Of a stretch of DNA of 64,000 bases, positions 11,945 through 24,265 are shown piece by piece. A program made the position numbers and the translations under genes. The DNA comes from Bombyx mori (Eukaryota; Arthropoda; Insecta; Lepidoptera; Bombycidae). The notes under the pieces were generated by a model. That model had not been told where the DNA came from. It saw only the letters and a list, made by a program, of their open reading frames with translations, and searched no databases. Where the stretch lies: positions 6,820,001-6,884,000 of the forward strand of contig NC_085124.1 in assembly GCF_030269925.1 (NCBI RefSeq), in the 5' to 3' direction. Numbering within the stretch: the stretch's first letter is position 1; every line of letters starts with the position of its first letter.

Positions 11945-12560
11945 TTTACTAAACTTACAAGTATTTCAATTGTCCTTCGAAATGTCCGCCACTATAATTA
12001 TTGTTAATACACAGACGGGCTCGTTTCATTAAATTGTTTTTAACGAGAAAAGTACTAACGCTTCTCTGTCTTCACTTCGTGAATAGCGTCCAGTATGCGC
12101 TATCATTCGAGCCTAATTCGCTCGCTTCTGTGCACACGTCTCTTAATTTCACTCCACAAAAAGAAGTCCATGGGCGTTAATTCTTGAGATTTCCTGTAGT
12201 GATATGGATGTAATCCAGCCTTATTAATAATCTTCCAGGCACAGGACTGGCTGATGTTAAACCGTCGATCAGCGTCATTTGTACTTCGCCGGGGATCCTC
12301 TTCAAAATACGCTAGTACATCGTCGTACAGATTTTGTGACAACGCCGGTCTTCCTCGTTCTTGACGTACGTAGGTGACCGTGCGTGGAATGAAACGTGAT
12401 CTAGTAAACGCTGGTAAGCATTTACCACGGTTTGCACATTTGGCTGTCGAGCGTTTGGGTGTCTTCCCTGTACATACGTACAGCTGCACTCACGTTTTCT
12501 CCACTCAAAAAGTACGCACGAAGCATAGCTACATACTCCCGTGATGTGAACTGATAAGCC
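11945..12560 (-). pseudogene. Tc1/mariner-superfamily transposase relic, catalytic core deleted
   Basis: Reading leftwards from an ATG at 12560, the frame opens MAYQFTSREYVAML and continues into a helix-turn-helix N-terminal region of IS630/Tc1/mariner type. Two frameshifts follow, near 12460 and 12370. The next open stretch, starting RQERGRPALSQNLYDDV, includes a second helix-turn-helix (RRFNISQSCAWKIINKAG). Right after HYRK it jumps to ELTPMDFFLWSEIKRRV, which in this superfamily follows the third catalytic acidic residue. Nearly the whole DDE/D core is therefore missing. A tail reading GGHFEGQ near 11970 looks like the family's C-terminus in another frame. It cannot encode an active enzyme. 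Terminal inverted repeats were not found. Confidence 0.7.
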
Positions 12561-12644
12561 ATCGCGTCAGGGAAAACTTAAACAAACGACTGTTGCAACG
12601 AAAAAAAGCATGCGCACACTTCCGATAACAATTTAGCACTGTTT

Positions 12645-12790
12645 TTTGTCGTTGTTGCGTCGGGGTGCGGCGCGGGCGCAGAGGGACAAGGGGTGGTTGG
12701 TGGGCTTCGAGCTAAGTTTCCCGGAATTTATCAATGGAGAAGCGCCCCGTAGGTACCCAAACCCCGCCGCACGTACCTACTATCGGTCAT
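12645..12790. other. Isolated CpG-rich patch
   Basis: This stretch is far richer in G, C and CpG than its surroundings and abuts the transposase relic. It may be the outer part of that transposon or an unrelated promoter-like segment. No TATA box, splice site or coding frame is convincing. Confidence 0.35.
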
Positions 12791-13173
12791 TGATTGATTT
12801 TTTTTATAGTTATTTAGCATTTACCAGTTATTACGAATTTTTGTAGACAGTTTTGAGACTTAGTGTTTTTTATTTTTTAACTACACAAATATGATTAGTT
12901 AAAGATACTTAGAGCCCAGTTAAATTTTTTGTACTAATTAAAAAATAGGGGTGTATAGATGGCCGAGGTCATATGCCGTATTGTATTAATTGAGTCCTCT
13001 AGTTTATCTAAGGCTAAAGTATCACAGCGTGAAATACATCACCCGCCTTGAAGTTCTTTAATCTCTCTCTTTCTCTCTCTAAGTCCTTGTACGTCTACAA
13101 AAGGCCACGTTTTATTAAAGCTATATTTATTGTGAATCTCTGGTTAATGTTCTATAGTAGACAAAATTTTAAT

Positions 13174-13426
13174 TTTTTTATTTATTGCTTTGATGGGTGG
13201 ACTAGCTCACAGCCCACCTGGTGTTAAGTGGTTAGTGGAGCCCATAGACATCTACAACGTAAATGTGCCGCCCACCTTGAGATATAAGTTCTAAGGTCTC
13301 AAGTATAGTTACAACGGCTGTCCCACCCTTCAAGCCGAAATGCATTACTGCTTCACGGCAGAAATAGGCAGGGTGGTGGTACCTAACTGCGCGGACTTTC
13401 AAGAGGTCCTACCACCAGTTTTTTTT
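13174..13426 (-). mobile_element. Bm1 SINE, 5'-truncated
   Basis: The minus strand carries the Bm1 body (CTATTTCTGCCGTGAAGCAG, GGTGTTAAGTGG and related blocks) down to its A-rich tail at 13174-13190. The tRNA-related head is missing. Bm1 is the abundant tRNA-derived SINE of Bombyx and encodes no protein. Confidence 0.85.
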
Positions 13427-14190
13427 CACTATTGCGGTTCGCCGACCAGAACATTTACATTGAAAGCGTCAAAGCACTGCAACTTCCTAGAGCGAACTAA
13501 CATTCCGACTTAATTAAGTTTGTAAACTTTCAATGCGTTAATTAAGGTATCTGATGTATCAAATGAGTCCGTCGTCTCGAAGTGCACGGGGACAGAGTTT
13601 TAATTGAAATAAAGCGCGGGCCTCATTCTCGCGCTCGTCTCAACGTATACATATCATAGCGAGGCATGTCTTCTCTGAACTTAGTTTTACACTTCGGTGA
13701 ATGTACATCAATCGTTAATTTGTCTTTCGGGCTGTGTACTTAGAGTGGCTTTTAAAGTGTTATATTAAAATCGAATATATCGGCGTGGATGAGAATGGCG
13801 GGCGATCGAACGTTACGGCATAAAAAAGGGAAGGCTTATGCCCTGTAGTCGGTATCAAAGGGCTGGAGATATATAAATAAAAACCAAGCAAGTAAGGTAA
13901 AATAAAAGTACGGAGAGTGCTGAATCATGTAGAGTCAATTGAATAAAGGAAAGAAAAAAATAGATTACCACATCTATTCTAAATATTCGTGTGTCGTTAA
14001 ATCCGGTTTGGGTTTGATGAGCTCTGGTTGCTACTTAATACCATGTTGGTTTTGAGAACTTCTATCATCTGCAGTAAGAAATCCGCGTCTACTAATTACT
14101 TCTACTAAAGTATGGATACCGATCGGGGATCAAATAGAGAACCTCTGGTCCATAGGTCAGGGCTACTGACCTAACTACTATTAAATTAAC
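13427..14190. other. Non-coding stretch between Bm1 and maT
   Basis: A slightly GC-richer segment at 13560-13680 is visible. No coding region, repeat end or RNA gene is recognised. Confidence 0.4.
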
Positions 14191-14192
14191 TA

Positions 14193-15488
14193 GTCAGGTC
14201 ATAAGTATTGTCACACAGTAAAAACTTTTCTTTTAGAATGCTGACCACAAAAAAGGTTATTGAATTCGAATTTCGAATTGTTCATGAAAATAAAAATGTA
14301 TACTTTTAGAATTTTACTCATTTTTAAATATGGAGTGGACGCTTAAAGAAGACCGTGTTGCAGTTATTGCGTTGCATCGTTGCGGTTACGCGCCAATTCA
14401 AATTTTTAACATACTGAAAAATTTGAATATAACCAAAAGATTCGTTTATCGTACCATCAAACGATACAATGAAGACTCTAGTGTAGATGACAGGTCAAGA
14501 AGTGGTCGCCCTCGGTCTGTTAGGACTCCAGCAGTGATAAAAGCTGTGAAGGTGTGAATTCAAAGAAATCCCAAACGAAAGCAGAAATTGGCCCTTCAGA
14601 TGGGGTTAAGCAGAACCACGGTGAAAAGAGTGTTAAATGAAGACTTAGGGCTTCGGGCATATCGAAGAAAAACAGGACATCGTTTGAATGCTCGTCTAAT
14701 GGACCTGAGACTGAAGAGATGCCGCGCTTTGTTGAAGCGGTACGCGGGAAAAAAATATCGGGAAATTCTTTTTTCGGATGAAAAAGTTTTTACCGTAGAA
14801 GAGAGCTACAACAAACAAAATGATAAGGTGTACGCACACAGTAGTGAAGAAGCGAGCAACCGTGTTCCGCGTGTCCAACGAGGTCATTTTCCATCCTCGC
14901 TCATGATATGGTTGGGAGTTTCTTATTGGGGCTTAACAGAGGTACATTTTTGTGAGAAAGGTGTAAAAACGAATGCAGTTGTGTATCAAAATACAGTCCT
15001 GACGAACCTTGTGGAACCTGTTTCTCATACCATGTTCAATAACAGGCACTGGGTATTCCAACAAGATTCGGCGCCAGCTCATAGAGTGAAGAGCATACAA
15101 GACTGGCTGGCGGCGCGTGAAATCGACTTCATCCGGCACGAAGACTGGCCCTCCTCCAGTTCAGATTTGAATCCGTTAGATTACAAGATATGGCAACACT
15201 TGGAGGAAAAGGCGTGCTCAAAGCCTCATCCCAATTTGGAGTCATTCAAGACATCCTTGATTAAGGCAGCCGCCGATATTGACATGGACCTCGTTCGTGC
15301 TGCGATAGACGACTGGCCGCGCAGATTGAAGGCCTGTATTCAAAATCACGGAGGTCATTTTGAATAAACTTTAGTGTCATAAGAATCTATGTTTTGTTAA
15401 GTTCATTTTGGTATATGAATGGTTACATAATGAATAAACTTGTTTCAATTATTTTACATTAAACATGTGACAGAATTTATGACCTGAC
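14193..15488 (+). mobile_element. maT (DD37D mariner) transposon, complete ends
   Basis: The 1,296-bp element is flanked by the TA target duplication (14191-14192 and 15489-15490). Both ends carry terminal inverted repeats starting GTCAGGTCATAA and continuing with a shared TGTCACA block. It holds one transposase frame, broken by a single stop. The size, TA target and catalytic spacing fit the maT/Bmmar1-like lineage of Bombyx. A second copy lies at 40061-41204. Confidence 0.92.
14330..15367 (+). pseudogene. DD37D mariner (maT) transposase with one nonsense codon
   Basis: The product would cut and paste the element by binding the terminal inverted repeats and using a DDD metal site. The frame starts at ATG 14330. 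Residues 1-75 form an N-terminal helix-turn-helix region (FNILKNLNITKRFVYRTIKR) with the GRPRSV motif. A TGA at 14555-14557 interrupts, and the same frame continues to TAA at 15365-15367. The catalytic residues are present: D in FSDEKVF, D in QQDSAPAH and D in NPLDYKIW, with 37 residues between the last two, which is diagnostic of maT. The copy at 40061 reads CGA where this one has TGA, so the stop arose by CpG decay. A 3-bp in-frame difference (about 14588) also separates the copies. The canonical SPDLNP reads SSDLNP here. Confidence 0.9.
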
Positions 15489-15490
15489 TA

Positions 15491-17690
15491 GGTATATTAA
15501 CCGGCAATATAAAATGTCTTGATACCCAAAGTGGCAGTAACACAATTTGTGAATATCTACAGAGATAAAACGTAATCCTCTGTACATACTCGTATAGCTA
15601 TCGAGAATGCGAATGTATTCCCAACAAATTTCCTAAAATTCCATTCTCCATATGATCGCACTGGGAATCCGACAACGTAAGGAAGAATATAAAAACGCGT
15701 TATGAAAATTGGGGATATATTCTTTGTTTTAACGTTTGTTAATTCATAACTTTATTTTTTTAATTTCATACGTTTACATTTCACACATAAAGATTATTCC
15801 AAAAAGAAGTTAATTTTCCACCCCGCTTTGATCTTAGTATGCTAAAAACATTGTAGCTGATTATCAGCTGAAAATAAATTCTGAATATAGGGGGTAAAGA
15901 GCGATGGGCACCTGTTATACTAGTTCAAATCACTGAATATGATATGTATTCAGTATGTGGGATTGTTCTGGCTCAAGCTTAATAATACAATAGCACTTTC
16001 TTAAAAGTTTCTATGCTCAATAATACTAACGTGTATTTTAATGGTAACGTGTTACATACGCTTGATAAAATTTGCGAAAAAAATTAGAAAGCTAGTTTGT
16101 ATTGTAACATTTTCTAAAATCATTTTGGAACTTTACTTAAGGTACGTATTGCGACTCAACTCGCTATTACAATATATTTCAGAAACATTTCGTTCAAATC
16201 TTCATTAGTCATGGAAGCTTCATGATGTGAGGCGAGTTTTCTTTTTCTTTTTCCAATGCATACTTGGCTGCGACAAATGACATTCTGAAACCCCGATGAG
16301 GTCATAATTTTGTCTTCTTCAATGAACTTCCTATACTACCGCTCCAAAATTAACTTCGCAGAGAATCCTCATTCGTCTACCTTCTATTTACCCATGATAA
16401 ATAAATCCTGTATTGTTTGAGAGTTAAATAAAACTGAATGATGAATATTCAAGAAACGGGTTTGTTTTCAAACTTTATATTCAAGGAGTTCAAACAACGT
16501 TGTGTGGAAATACTTCATTGTTAGCATTCTAGAACGAGACGTACACAAACTGTTATTAACTGTGCTATATTTCACTTCTCGTAAAGGGAACATAAGGCTA
16601 TAATAATAAATGTGTTTAAAAAAAAAATCACTTTTAGGGGATTAGTTTCTGTGTATTTTGTTGGGAATTATTTTGTTGAATTCTTTAATGCTATAGTTTG
16701 AATCTTAGTCTTTTTTGTTGATAACACTCCTCAATAGCTATTACACAAAAAATAGAATTAGTTGACTAACATGAGAGAAAAAGGTTCTCAACTATGTAGG
16801 ATTCGCCAATTATATGTAGGTAGAGATTTCGTCATCCTTATTCCTTAACTCTATAATAAATGTAGTTTCTTTGTATGAAATTAACTTTAACGAGAATGTG
16901 AGTAAATTTTATTACGAAATAAAATCTGTATTTGGTGAAACACATTATTTGTTCGAGGGCCACATGTTCTCAAGAACTTAAATAGATAAAGCTGTTTGTA
17001 AAGTTCTTGTGCGAGCAATTCCAGTATAATGTGACATAAACCCCATAATGTTGAATGGGATTAGGGTACTCCCATTCCAGTGCTCCACATAAGTCACCTC
17101 ATACATATTCGACGATTTAATAATGTTTATGTAAATGCTTGTTCTTGTTTCTGCATACTATTTGGCGTAAAAGTCGCCATTGAAAATACGTATTGTGGAA
17201 CATCGACGGCGGTTAAACCTGTCCTAAGTTTTCGTGTATTTTTAGTACTTTGCCTAAGAAACATAACACTTTTTGAGAAAGTTTCCTATCGTATAGAGTT
17301 GAATGCTTCTCGTGTATGAATTAGCTATAATGAAGTATCTATGCTAGACGAAAAAGCTAATCGAAGTAAATGCGAAAAACAAATATAGTAGTAAACTATA
17401 GATCTTCGGTTTCTGTTCATCGCAGACATAATTTGAAATATTGACGACTTAATGTCACATCTTTTATTTTAATTTCATTTTCCAACAAATACGAATACTA
17501 ATAAGTTTTTGAAGTCAGACATTAACGAGGTGTTGTTCTATGTTGATATTTGAGAATGGTGCTAACCGCTTTTTTATGTGTAAGCGCGGTAACCGGTAAG
17601 TGGGTCTTTAGATTGGCTATCCATCTATTCATAATATGATACTTAAAAAAATAGTTCTTTCCAACACAGAAATAACTATGAAGCTAGTTT
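15491..17690. other. Non-coding stretch, nothing recognised
   Basis: AT-rich sequence without recognised repeats. An open frame at 17080-17319 has no supporting domain or splice signal. Confidence 0.45.
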
Positions 17691-17696
17691 CACGGT

Positions 17697-17815
17697 AGGC
17701 AGCGACTTGGCTCTGCCCCTGGCACTATTGAGCGTGCTGAGCCACGGTAACCACTCACCATCAGGTGGCTCGTATGGGCGTCTGCTTACACGGGTAAATA
17801 ATAAAGCCATGTTTA
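17697..17815 (+). mobile_element. LINE 3'-terminal fragment (GGCAGCGGCTTGG family)
   Basis: GTAGGCAGCGACTTGGCTCT through CACTCACCATCAGGTGG to an A-rich end matches the 3' end seen at 31405 (minus), 50262, 25570 and 41908. At 31405-31715 the same tail follows a reverse-transcriptase C-terminus, so this is a LINE tail. Confidence 0.7.
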
Positions 17816-18510
17816 CTTAACAGAATTTGTCGACGAGCTTATTGATAGACTTAACATTAATTTCTAATCTTGTCGAATCTTAAGTAAAGCTTACAACACA
17901 ATTACAAAACATTATTTCTAAACTATGTACATTGTATTAGTTTTGTAAAAATCAATTTATAGCCGTGTAACGTCTCTAGTGTATGCATGAGTTTTATAAA
18001 TATTCGTAAAAACTTTATCATCGAAAAAGTATACTGAAAGAACAGCCAAAACGAAAAGTAAAACTGGCATAAGTTTGAAAATTACATGAATATTTAATAA
18101 AACCATCCTCTTTTATTATAATATAAGGTGACGCGAAGTAACTCGTAATATAGATTTACGTTGCTAAGGTAACACGTTTGCATATTTTGCAAATCCTCGA
18201 GCAAAATTTTCCTAAACTTATTCATATTTATGGCTGAAATTCTGCCGCTTTGCTGCCGATCGCGTTCTAACGCTGACAATATCGTTTCCCACGCTACACG
18301 ACACTAGAGTGTACTTCACTGGAATCCCTTTAAAGTAAAGAAAAATATTACGTTGTAAATAATTTTTGTAACCCGGTATTTAAATATGTTTTTTTCGAAC
18401 TAACACCTTTTTACAAGTTTTACCAGTAGCACGCTAAGAACCAGTGGGAGTCAATGTCGGATCTATTTCTAATGGGAAGGAATCATCCGTTGTAGTTTGA
18501 AGGGTAAATG
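17816..18510. other. Non-coding stretch, nothing recognised
   Basis: AT-rich sequence with no credible gene or repeat end. Confidence 0.4.
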
Positions 18511-18532
18511 TGTCATTCCAAAGATATTGAGA

Positions 18533-18964
18533 TGTATGATTTGAAGTCGTGGCCTAAAGGATAAAACGTCCGGTGCATTCGTATGTAGCGATGCACCGGT
18601 GTTCGAATCCCGCAGGCGAGTACCAATTTTTCTAATGAAATACGTACTCAACAAATTTTCTTCCACGGTGAAGGAATAACATCGTGTAATAAAAACCAAA
18701 CCCGCAAAATTATAATTTGCGTAGTCACTGGACCTCTTGGGAGTCCGCACGGGTAGGTACCACCACCCCGCCTATTTCTGCCGTGAAGCAGTAATGCGTT
18801 TCGGTTCGAAGGGTGGGGTAGCCGTTGTAACTATACTGAGACCTTGGAACTTATATCTCGAGGTGGGTGGCGCATTTACGTTGTAAATGTCTATGGGCCC
18901 CAGTAACCACTTAACACCTGGTGGGCTGTGAGCTCGTACATCCAACTAAGCAAAAAAAAAAAAA
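18533..18964 (+). mobile_element. Bm1 SINE, near full length, with 12-bp target duplication
   Basis: The tRNA-derived head GAAGTCGTGGCCTAAAGGAT (box A-like) and GTGTTCGAATCCCGC (box B-like) are present, followed by the Bm1 body and a run of 14 or more A. It is flanked by AAGATATTGAGA at 18521-18532 and 18965-18976, a typical retrotransposition target duplication. Transcription of such elements is by RNA polymerase III. Confidence 0.92.
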
Positions 18965-18976
18965 AAGATATTGAGA

Positions 18977-20368
18977 GTACGAAATCATGTCCAGGAACAG
19001 CAACGATCGCGTTATGAGTTAAATAGATACTAAATGTTTATTTTTTAAATATGTGTTTTGGAGTCTAAAGAAATTTAAGCAGATGTGCAGAACTGCCCCC
19101 ATCAATTAAATACCAAGTACGTAGTTTTACGGGGCTCGTTATTAAGAACATAAAGCATTTTATTGCTGAACGATCTACGAGACGGTCTCGACCGTAACTT
19201 AGTAGGAGACGATGGCTTAGGGATTAATTAGAACTTACATTTAAATGTTCTAGTTTTTTTTTGTCTTTCTAATATTAAATTGTCAATTGTGGTAATTGTT
19301 AATTGTCATGTAACATAAAAAATTATAAAAATTTTACACAAAGTATTTGAAAACTGTCTGTTCATGAAAATCTAGATCTAAATTTAAAATAAATTAAAAA
19401 CTTCAAATTAAACTTAAAGTTTTTGAGTAAGAAGCACTTTGTGTGTGTGTAGTCATAGTGTCAGGTTTAGTTTTGGATGTCTTAATTTTGAAGATAGCCT
19501 TTAATTGTATCTTCCGGCTGGGAGTCCAAGACACAAGGTAGCTATTTTTTTCAATAGAAGCACTTAATGCAAGGTACCATTCCGATGATTCCGATCTTAT
19601 GATCTTGACTATAAAATTTAATGCTATTAAGACCTTGCGTTAAAGCCCATCCGAATCGAAGTCTCAATTAAATTATTATATTAATTCGTAACTAAAATAG
19701 TTCGGTGATCTCGTTTATACTGTGTCTTGAATCACAATCATACTGTTACGAAAAGTCATTGCTTAGGAAATCCTAAATATTAATTGCAATACGATTGCCC
19801 TACTATCGGATCGTTACAAAACGTTATTACCCGAATATACAATTAGCCATTCTAAAGTGTTTAAGTGCTTTGCGTTTTTAATCGTTACAAAAACAAAAGT
19901 ATATTTCAATTGTATTAATAACCGACTCAGAATAATAATTTTGTTGCGAGGTGTACTAAAAGAGCCGTAGGTTATCGCTAAATATCTGTTTGAAGAGGTT
20001 ACGGAAAAGACACAAAAGATTATTAAATATGTAATAAATAATCTGCGGATTCTCTCGGCTTCTCTGATCTCAAATATTTAACATAAGATAAGAATCTGGT
20101 TTTAACTACCGGCAAAGATATGAACAGCATCCCTTTGTTAAAATAACACACATGTCATCTTTCGCTGGGATTTAACGACGCAACATTTCTTGAACTGGTT
20201 CTCAATTCGAGAAAAATGCAAATAACAGTAATTAACAAATGAAATACCTATTTTAAAAGTAAAGAAATTGATCGCAAACATTATGCGGTATTCTAATGTG
20301 AAATTAATTAATAACAACATAACAATAAAACAGGAATGCGGTGTGTCTGTACATTGAAGAAAAGTAAT
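18977..20368. other. Non-coding stretch, nothing recognised
   Basis: AT-rich sequence. No coding region or repeat end is supported. Confidence 0.4.
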
Positions 20369-20555
20369 ATTTTTTTATTGCACTGGCGGATGAACGATCT
20401 CACCTACCCGATATTAACAAGCTACTGGAGCCTATGGACATCGCAACATGAGACATGGGATCTAAGTCTCATTCGTATAATTTAACAACTGTCGCGCCCT
20501 TCAAACCAAAATGCATTTCTAGTTCGTAGGAAAAATAGACAAGGCGGAACTTATT
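20369..20555 (-). mobile_element. Strongly diverged Bm1-like SINE
   Basis: A T-run followed by degraded Bm1 blocks (GAGCCTATGGACATC, CCCTTCAAACCAAAATGCAT). It retains the order of the Bm1 3' half on the minus strand but with many changes, so it is an old copy. Confidence 0.55.
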
Positions 20556-23055
20556 AGTGATGATCCAAATTATAAAGTTTACGAGATTGATATATTTATT
20601 ATTCTATCATCATGAAAGTTTTCCAACTGCGTGCTAGTAACGTACTTCTTTTTAGATAAATTAATTCTTGCTCTAACATCCATCCATACCATACATTAGG
20701 CGTTTTGTTTTTTAAGTCAGGTCGAATTCATTAATCGAATTCATTTTGATCAGCTTTTAGTCTAACCGCGCATTCAAGGGTAATCATTCATCAACTCTAT
20801 TAAATTTGTGGTCGTCTACAGCTTGAGGATCGATAATGTCACAAACACTTCTACTTCTACAGAACTTTTAATTTTTAAGAAGCTAGGATTCCAGTTATGG
20901 TTGGACAGTTTCACATAAGAGTTATAGAGTATAGAGTTTCATAAAGCGCAAAAATGACTGTTTTATTGTTTTCTTCTTTTAAAATAGTTGTTTTTGCTAA
21001 TATGCCGTAATTCATGTTTTGAACTTCTACTCTCTAATCCAATTGTGGATTTATTTTAATTTTTTCTAAATGAATGACGTCTGTCGTTTTTATCAATGCA
21101 ATATTTAATTTCTCTCTTTTTATTTCTATAGCAAAATTAAATAGATTTTTTACTTGAACGAATGTTGCAAATGAGTCGTCTATTATCAAAGGTTGCAATC
21201 TGTGCATTTGAACAAAAAAATGTTATTGATATGTCAATACAGATTGATTTGAATATAATCGTCTCCTTCAAAGAATACGGTTCAAAACCTGCATTAAATA
21301 AAGGTTAATACTTAACCTGTTATTTATCTAAGATGTCGTTCAGAAGAGTTTTGTGACTGCCAATGGAATACAAAGTCAATAATTCGTTTATCTGATTTAC
21401 CAATAATTGTCCAAAAGTCACATTGCCGGCTTTGATAATAGTCGACTCAAATGTAAGATAATAAATAATTCTTTCTAAGCACGCTTTTCATTTCGCAATG
21501 GTTAAGTCGGGGATTAAGTAAAAAGTCCTCAGACTTCAGATACGCACAAGTTTGTTTTCGAAATAATATATCACACTTTGCTTGAGATTACTTTAAGCTC
21601 CGTATAAGAAGATATATCGGAGGCTTAATACAGGAAGTGTGTAATTTATTCTTTATTGGAGCATGCGCGAGACCTTAGAGCCAAAACTACCTAAAGCACA
21701 AAAAAAAAAAAATTAGTCTCTATGAATATTAAATTAGAGTAGAACATTCGACTTCTATAACAAGTTCGTACCTTCACTACTTCTAGGGTTCGTCATAAAA
21801 GTTCATTGAAGACTATCATACATGGAACCGTTTCCGCGTGTGACTTATTCATGTATGTAAATGTTGCTACACCCTCTAATACCTTGTTCGCAATCACGGA
21901 ATGTTCCTTGTGGATTTTATTTTCGCTCGCGTAATATTTTTGACAAACAAAACACGCGGCGTGTAGCTTTGATTGCGTGTACTTAGATGTGATTGAATTA
22001 CATTTTATTTTACAAAATACGATAAAACGAAATGTATTCAGAAATCGTTTATCGTTAGTGATGATTGCGCGGAAAATTTCGCTGTTATTTGTTTAATTTC
22101 GCAATGAGGATATTAACAAACACTCATGCAAAGAGTTCCTATTTGTGTTAAACCATCAAACTTTATTTACAGAAGTTATTTAAATTTGGTCGAAAAATAA
22201 AGGCTTAGAAGCTGCTTCGATATATTTATAATTATACTCTTCGTGATACATTAAACAGGTCGTCGATAAAATCCAAAATGGTGTTCTAATGACATTTTAA
22301 TAGTGACACGCGATGCACTAACAAATGACTAACGTGATACTGAGATGTATCAGTTCGACAAGCAATTCAAAAAATTTAATATCTATGCAGATGGCAATTT
22401 GGTTTTCATTAACCATTGATAAATTCAGAGGCGTAGTTAACTGTGGTTTTTGAGCACTGCATTTCATATGCCAAAAACTGATAAATAAATAAAAAAACGC
22501 TTTCAAAAAACGTATTTTGATTAGCTAACGTATAAAATACACTTTGGCAGTTTCAAATACACTATAAATCTTTGTACCATAAAGCATTTCGTCATAAAAC
22601 TTTTCATAGATACTTTATAGGTAACGCTATACGAAGATTTATTCTTCGTCCTTTAAGACGGTCTTAATACTGAAAGTGTCAGGTGTCGATATCTACATTG
22701 CCTATTAATTAAGTATATTTTTAATTAGAGTCAGAACTTCAGGAAGGAACGGGCGTGTATAAGAAGATTATAAATGTCAAATTCGAAGCTTTTACGTATT
22801 TTTTATTAATCTCTTGAAAATAGAAATACTTAAATGAATCAATCGTTTTTTGGGTTGCATGGATTGTAGGAGGGGCGTAAACCCATATTGCTTAAAACTG
22901 TTCGAGCACTATCGAATAAGACTAACAGCTCTAGGGTTCTCAAGCGCAACTATCACTGACACAGGCGTGCATCTCCGGGCATCACTGTCAAATCCTATCA
23001 AGCTCATCAAACCCCATCCTTCATCAAGCCTCAATATTTTATATAAACATATATT
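20556..23055. other. Long non-coding stretch, nothing recognised
   Basis: About 2.5 kb of AT-rich DNA without recognised transposon ends. The open frame near 22850-23194 overlaps a hairpin and has no domain or splice support. Confidence 0.4.
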
Positions 23056-23059
23056 TGTC

Positions 23060-23088
23060 GATGCGATGACATTACATGTCATCGCATC
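23060..23088. repeat. 29-bp hairpin, 13-bp perfect arms
   Basis: Arms GATGCGATGACAT and ATGTCATCGCATC enclose a 3-base loop. The surrounding 22850-23280 segment is GC-richer than the background and may be a degraded transposon of unknown type. Confidence 0.85.
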
Positions 23089-23744
23089 AATGCTCACATT
23101 GCCACCCCTGCTTCATAGGAGTAGGGAGCCCATGCCCAGGCAGAGGGGTTCGCCCCGAAGCCCGGGGATATTAGTAGCCTACTTCTTTTACTAGCGAACC
23201 AGAATTCGAACGCGTTGCGAAGATCCGGTGAGCAATGGGATGGTGTTATGAACCAAGTGCCGGACTGTTCAGTCGCTGAGTTCATATACATACTTACAGA
23301 TGGGTAATAAATAAATCGTCAATTATTATTTTCCTTATTTTCCTCTTTTAAGGCAATAAATAAATTTTTGTTCTCGTGTAATAGCATTTGTAATATTTGT
23401 TCTTACATTTAATTAAGAATGTTTAAAACTCTCAAAATATCATTCCAGTTTTTTACTAGGCGGTTTTATTATCCCGTTTTTGTTCGTATAAGGTAATGAA
23501 ACTGGGGACTTGCGACATTGAATTAACTGTCCCCGTCTCGTTCATTTGAGATAATCCTACGGGAGACCAACTTTAATAGAAAAATGTATTTAATGTCGCG
23601 AAAAATTTATTACAAATTTAGGAAGTACTGTTAAGTAGTGAAAATGTTTTATTGTAAGTAATATATTGTGTATACACACACATACGAAATGCTTAGATAT
23701 AAAATTGAAATCTTAATTTTTATTATACAACGGCTTCCCTGCCA

Positions 23745-24060
23745 TTACCAGCTTGCCCTAAACACATCATTATGGAATCTCCCGATCCACTGTGCTGTTA
23801 GGTACCTCAAGCACCGGTCACCGTCCTCGCCGAACCCGTCTCTTGCAACGAAGGGCTCGACGAGTAAATTAACCCATAGACGCAGCCCACTGAGTTTCTC
23901 GCCGGTTCTTCTCAGTGGCTCGCGTTTCCGATCCGGTGGTAGATTTTGCGAAGAACTGCTCTTACTAGAACCAGTGTTAGCAAAGCTCCCGGTTTGAGCC
24001 CCGTGAGCTAACCATGTCAAGGCGAAGCCTCTCAAGGCTATTAGAGTAGGTAAAAAAAAC
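23745..24060 (+). mobile_element. Diverged jockey LINE 3' end
   Basis: Aligns on the plus strand with the last part of ORF2 and the 3' untranslated region of the LINE at 57420-62535. Shared blocks include AAGCACCGGTCACCGTCCTC (first base differing), TTTCCGATCCGGTGGTAGAT and CCTCTCAAGGCTAT. It ends with a short A tract at 24052-24059. Divergence from the full-length copy is obvious, so this is an older insertion or sister subfamily. Confidence 0.8.
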
Positions 24061-24265
24061 CAGCCTAAACTGAACAAGTGTTCGAATGCTTGTTGAAGTT
24101 TATTTGTAGAACTAGCATAGATAAGCTTTCTAGCTCATGGACATCCGTGTTTAAGTGGTTAACGATTATCGATATAATAGCGTGAATACCATCGCCCTTA
24201 AAGCACGAGGTCGAAGCTTCAATTCTGTACAGCTGTACTTGTCATCGGAACGAATGACTGCTTCG

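Noticed and set aside
18543..18620. tRNA-like sequence with box A and box B
   Set aside because: It is the tRNA-derived head of a Bm1 SINE, repeated at 39205, 50340 and (inverted) 35838; no cloverleaf of a functional tRNA gene.
22850..23194. 114-codon open frame
   Set aside because: Spans a 29-bp hairpin, has an opposing frame of similar length and no recognisable domain; composition explains it.
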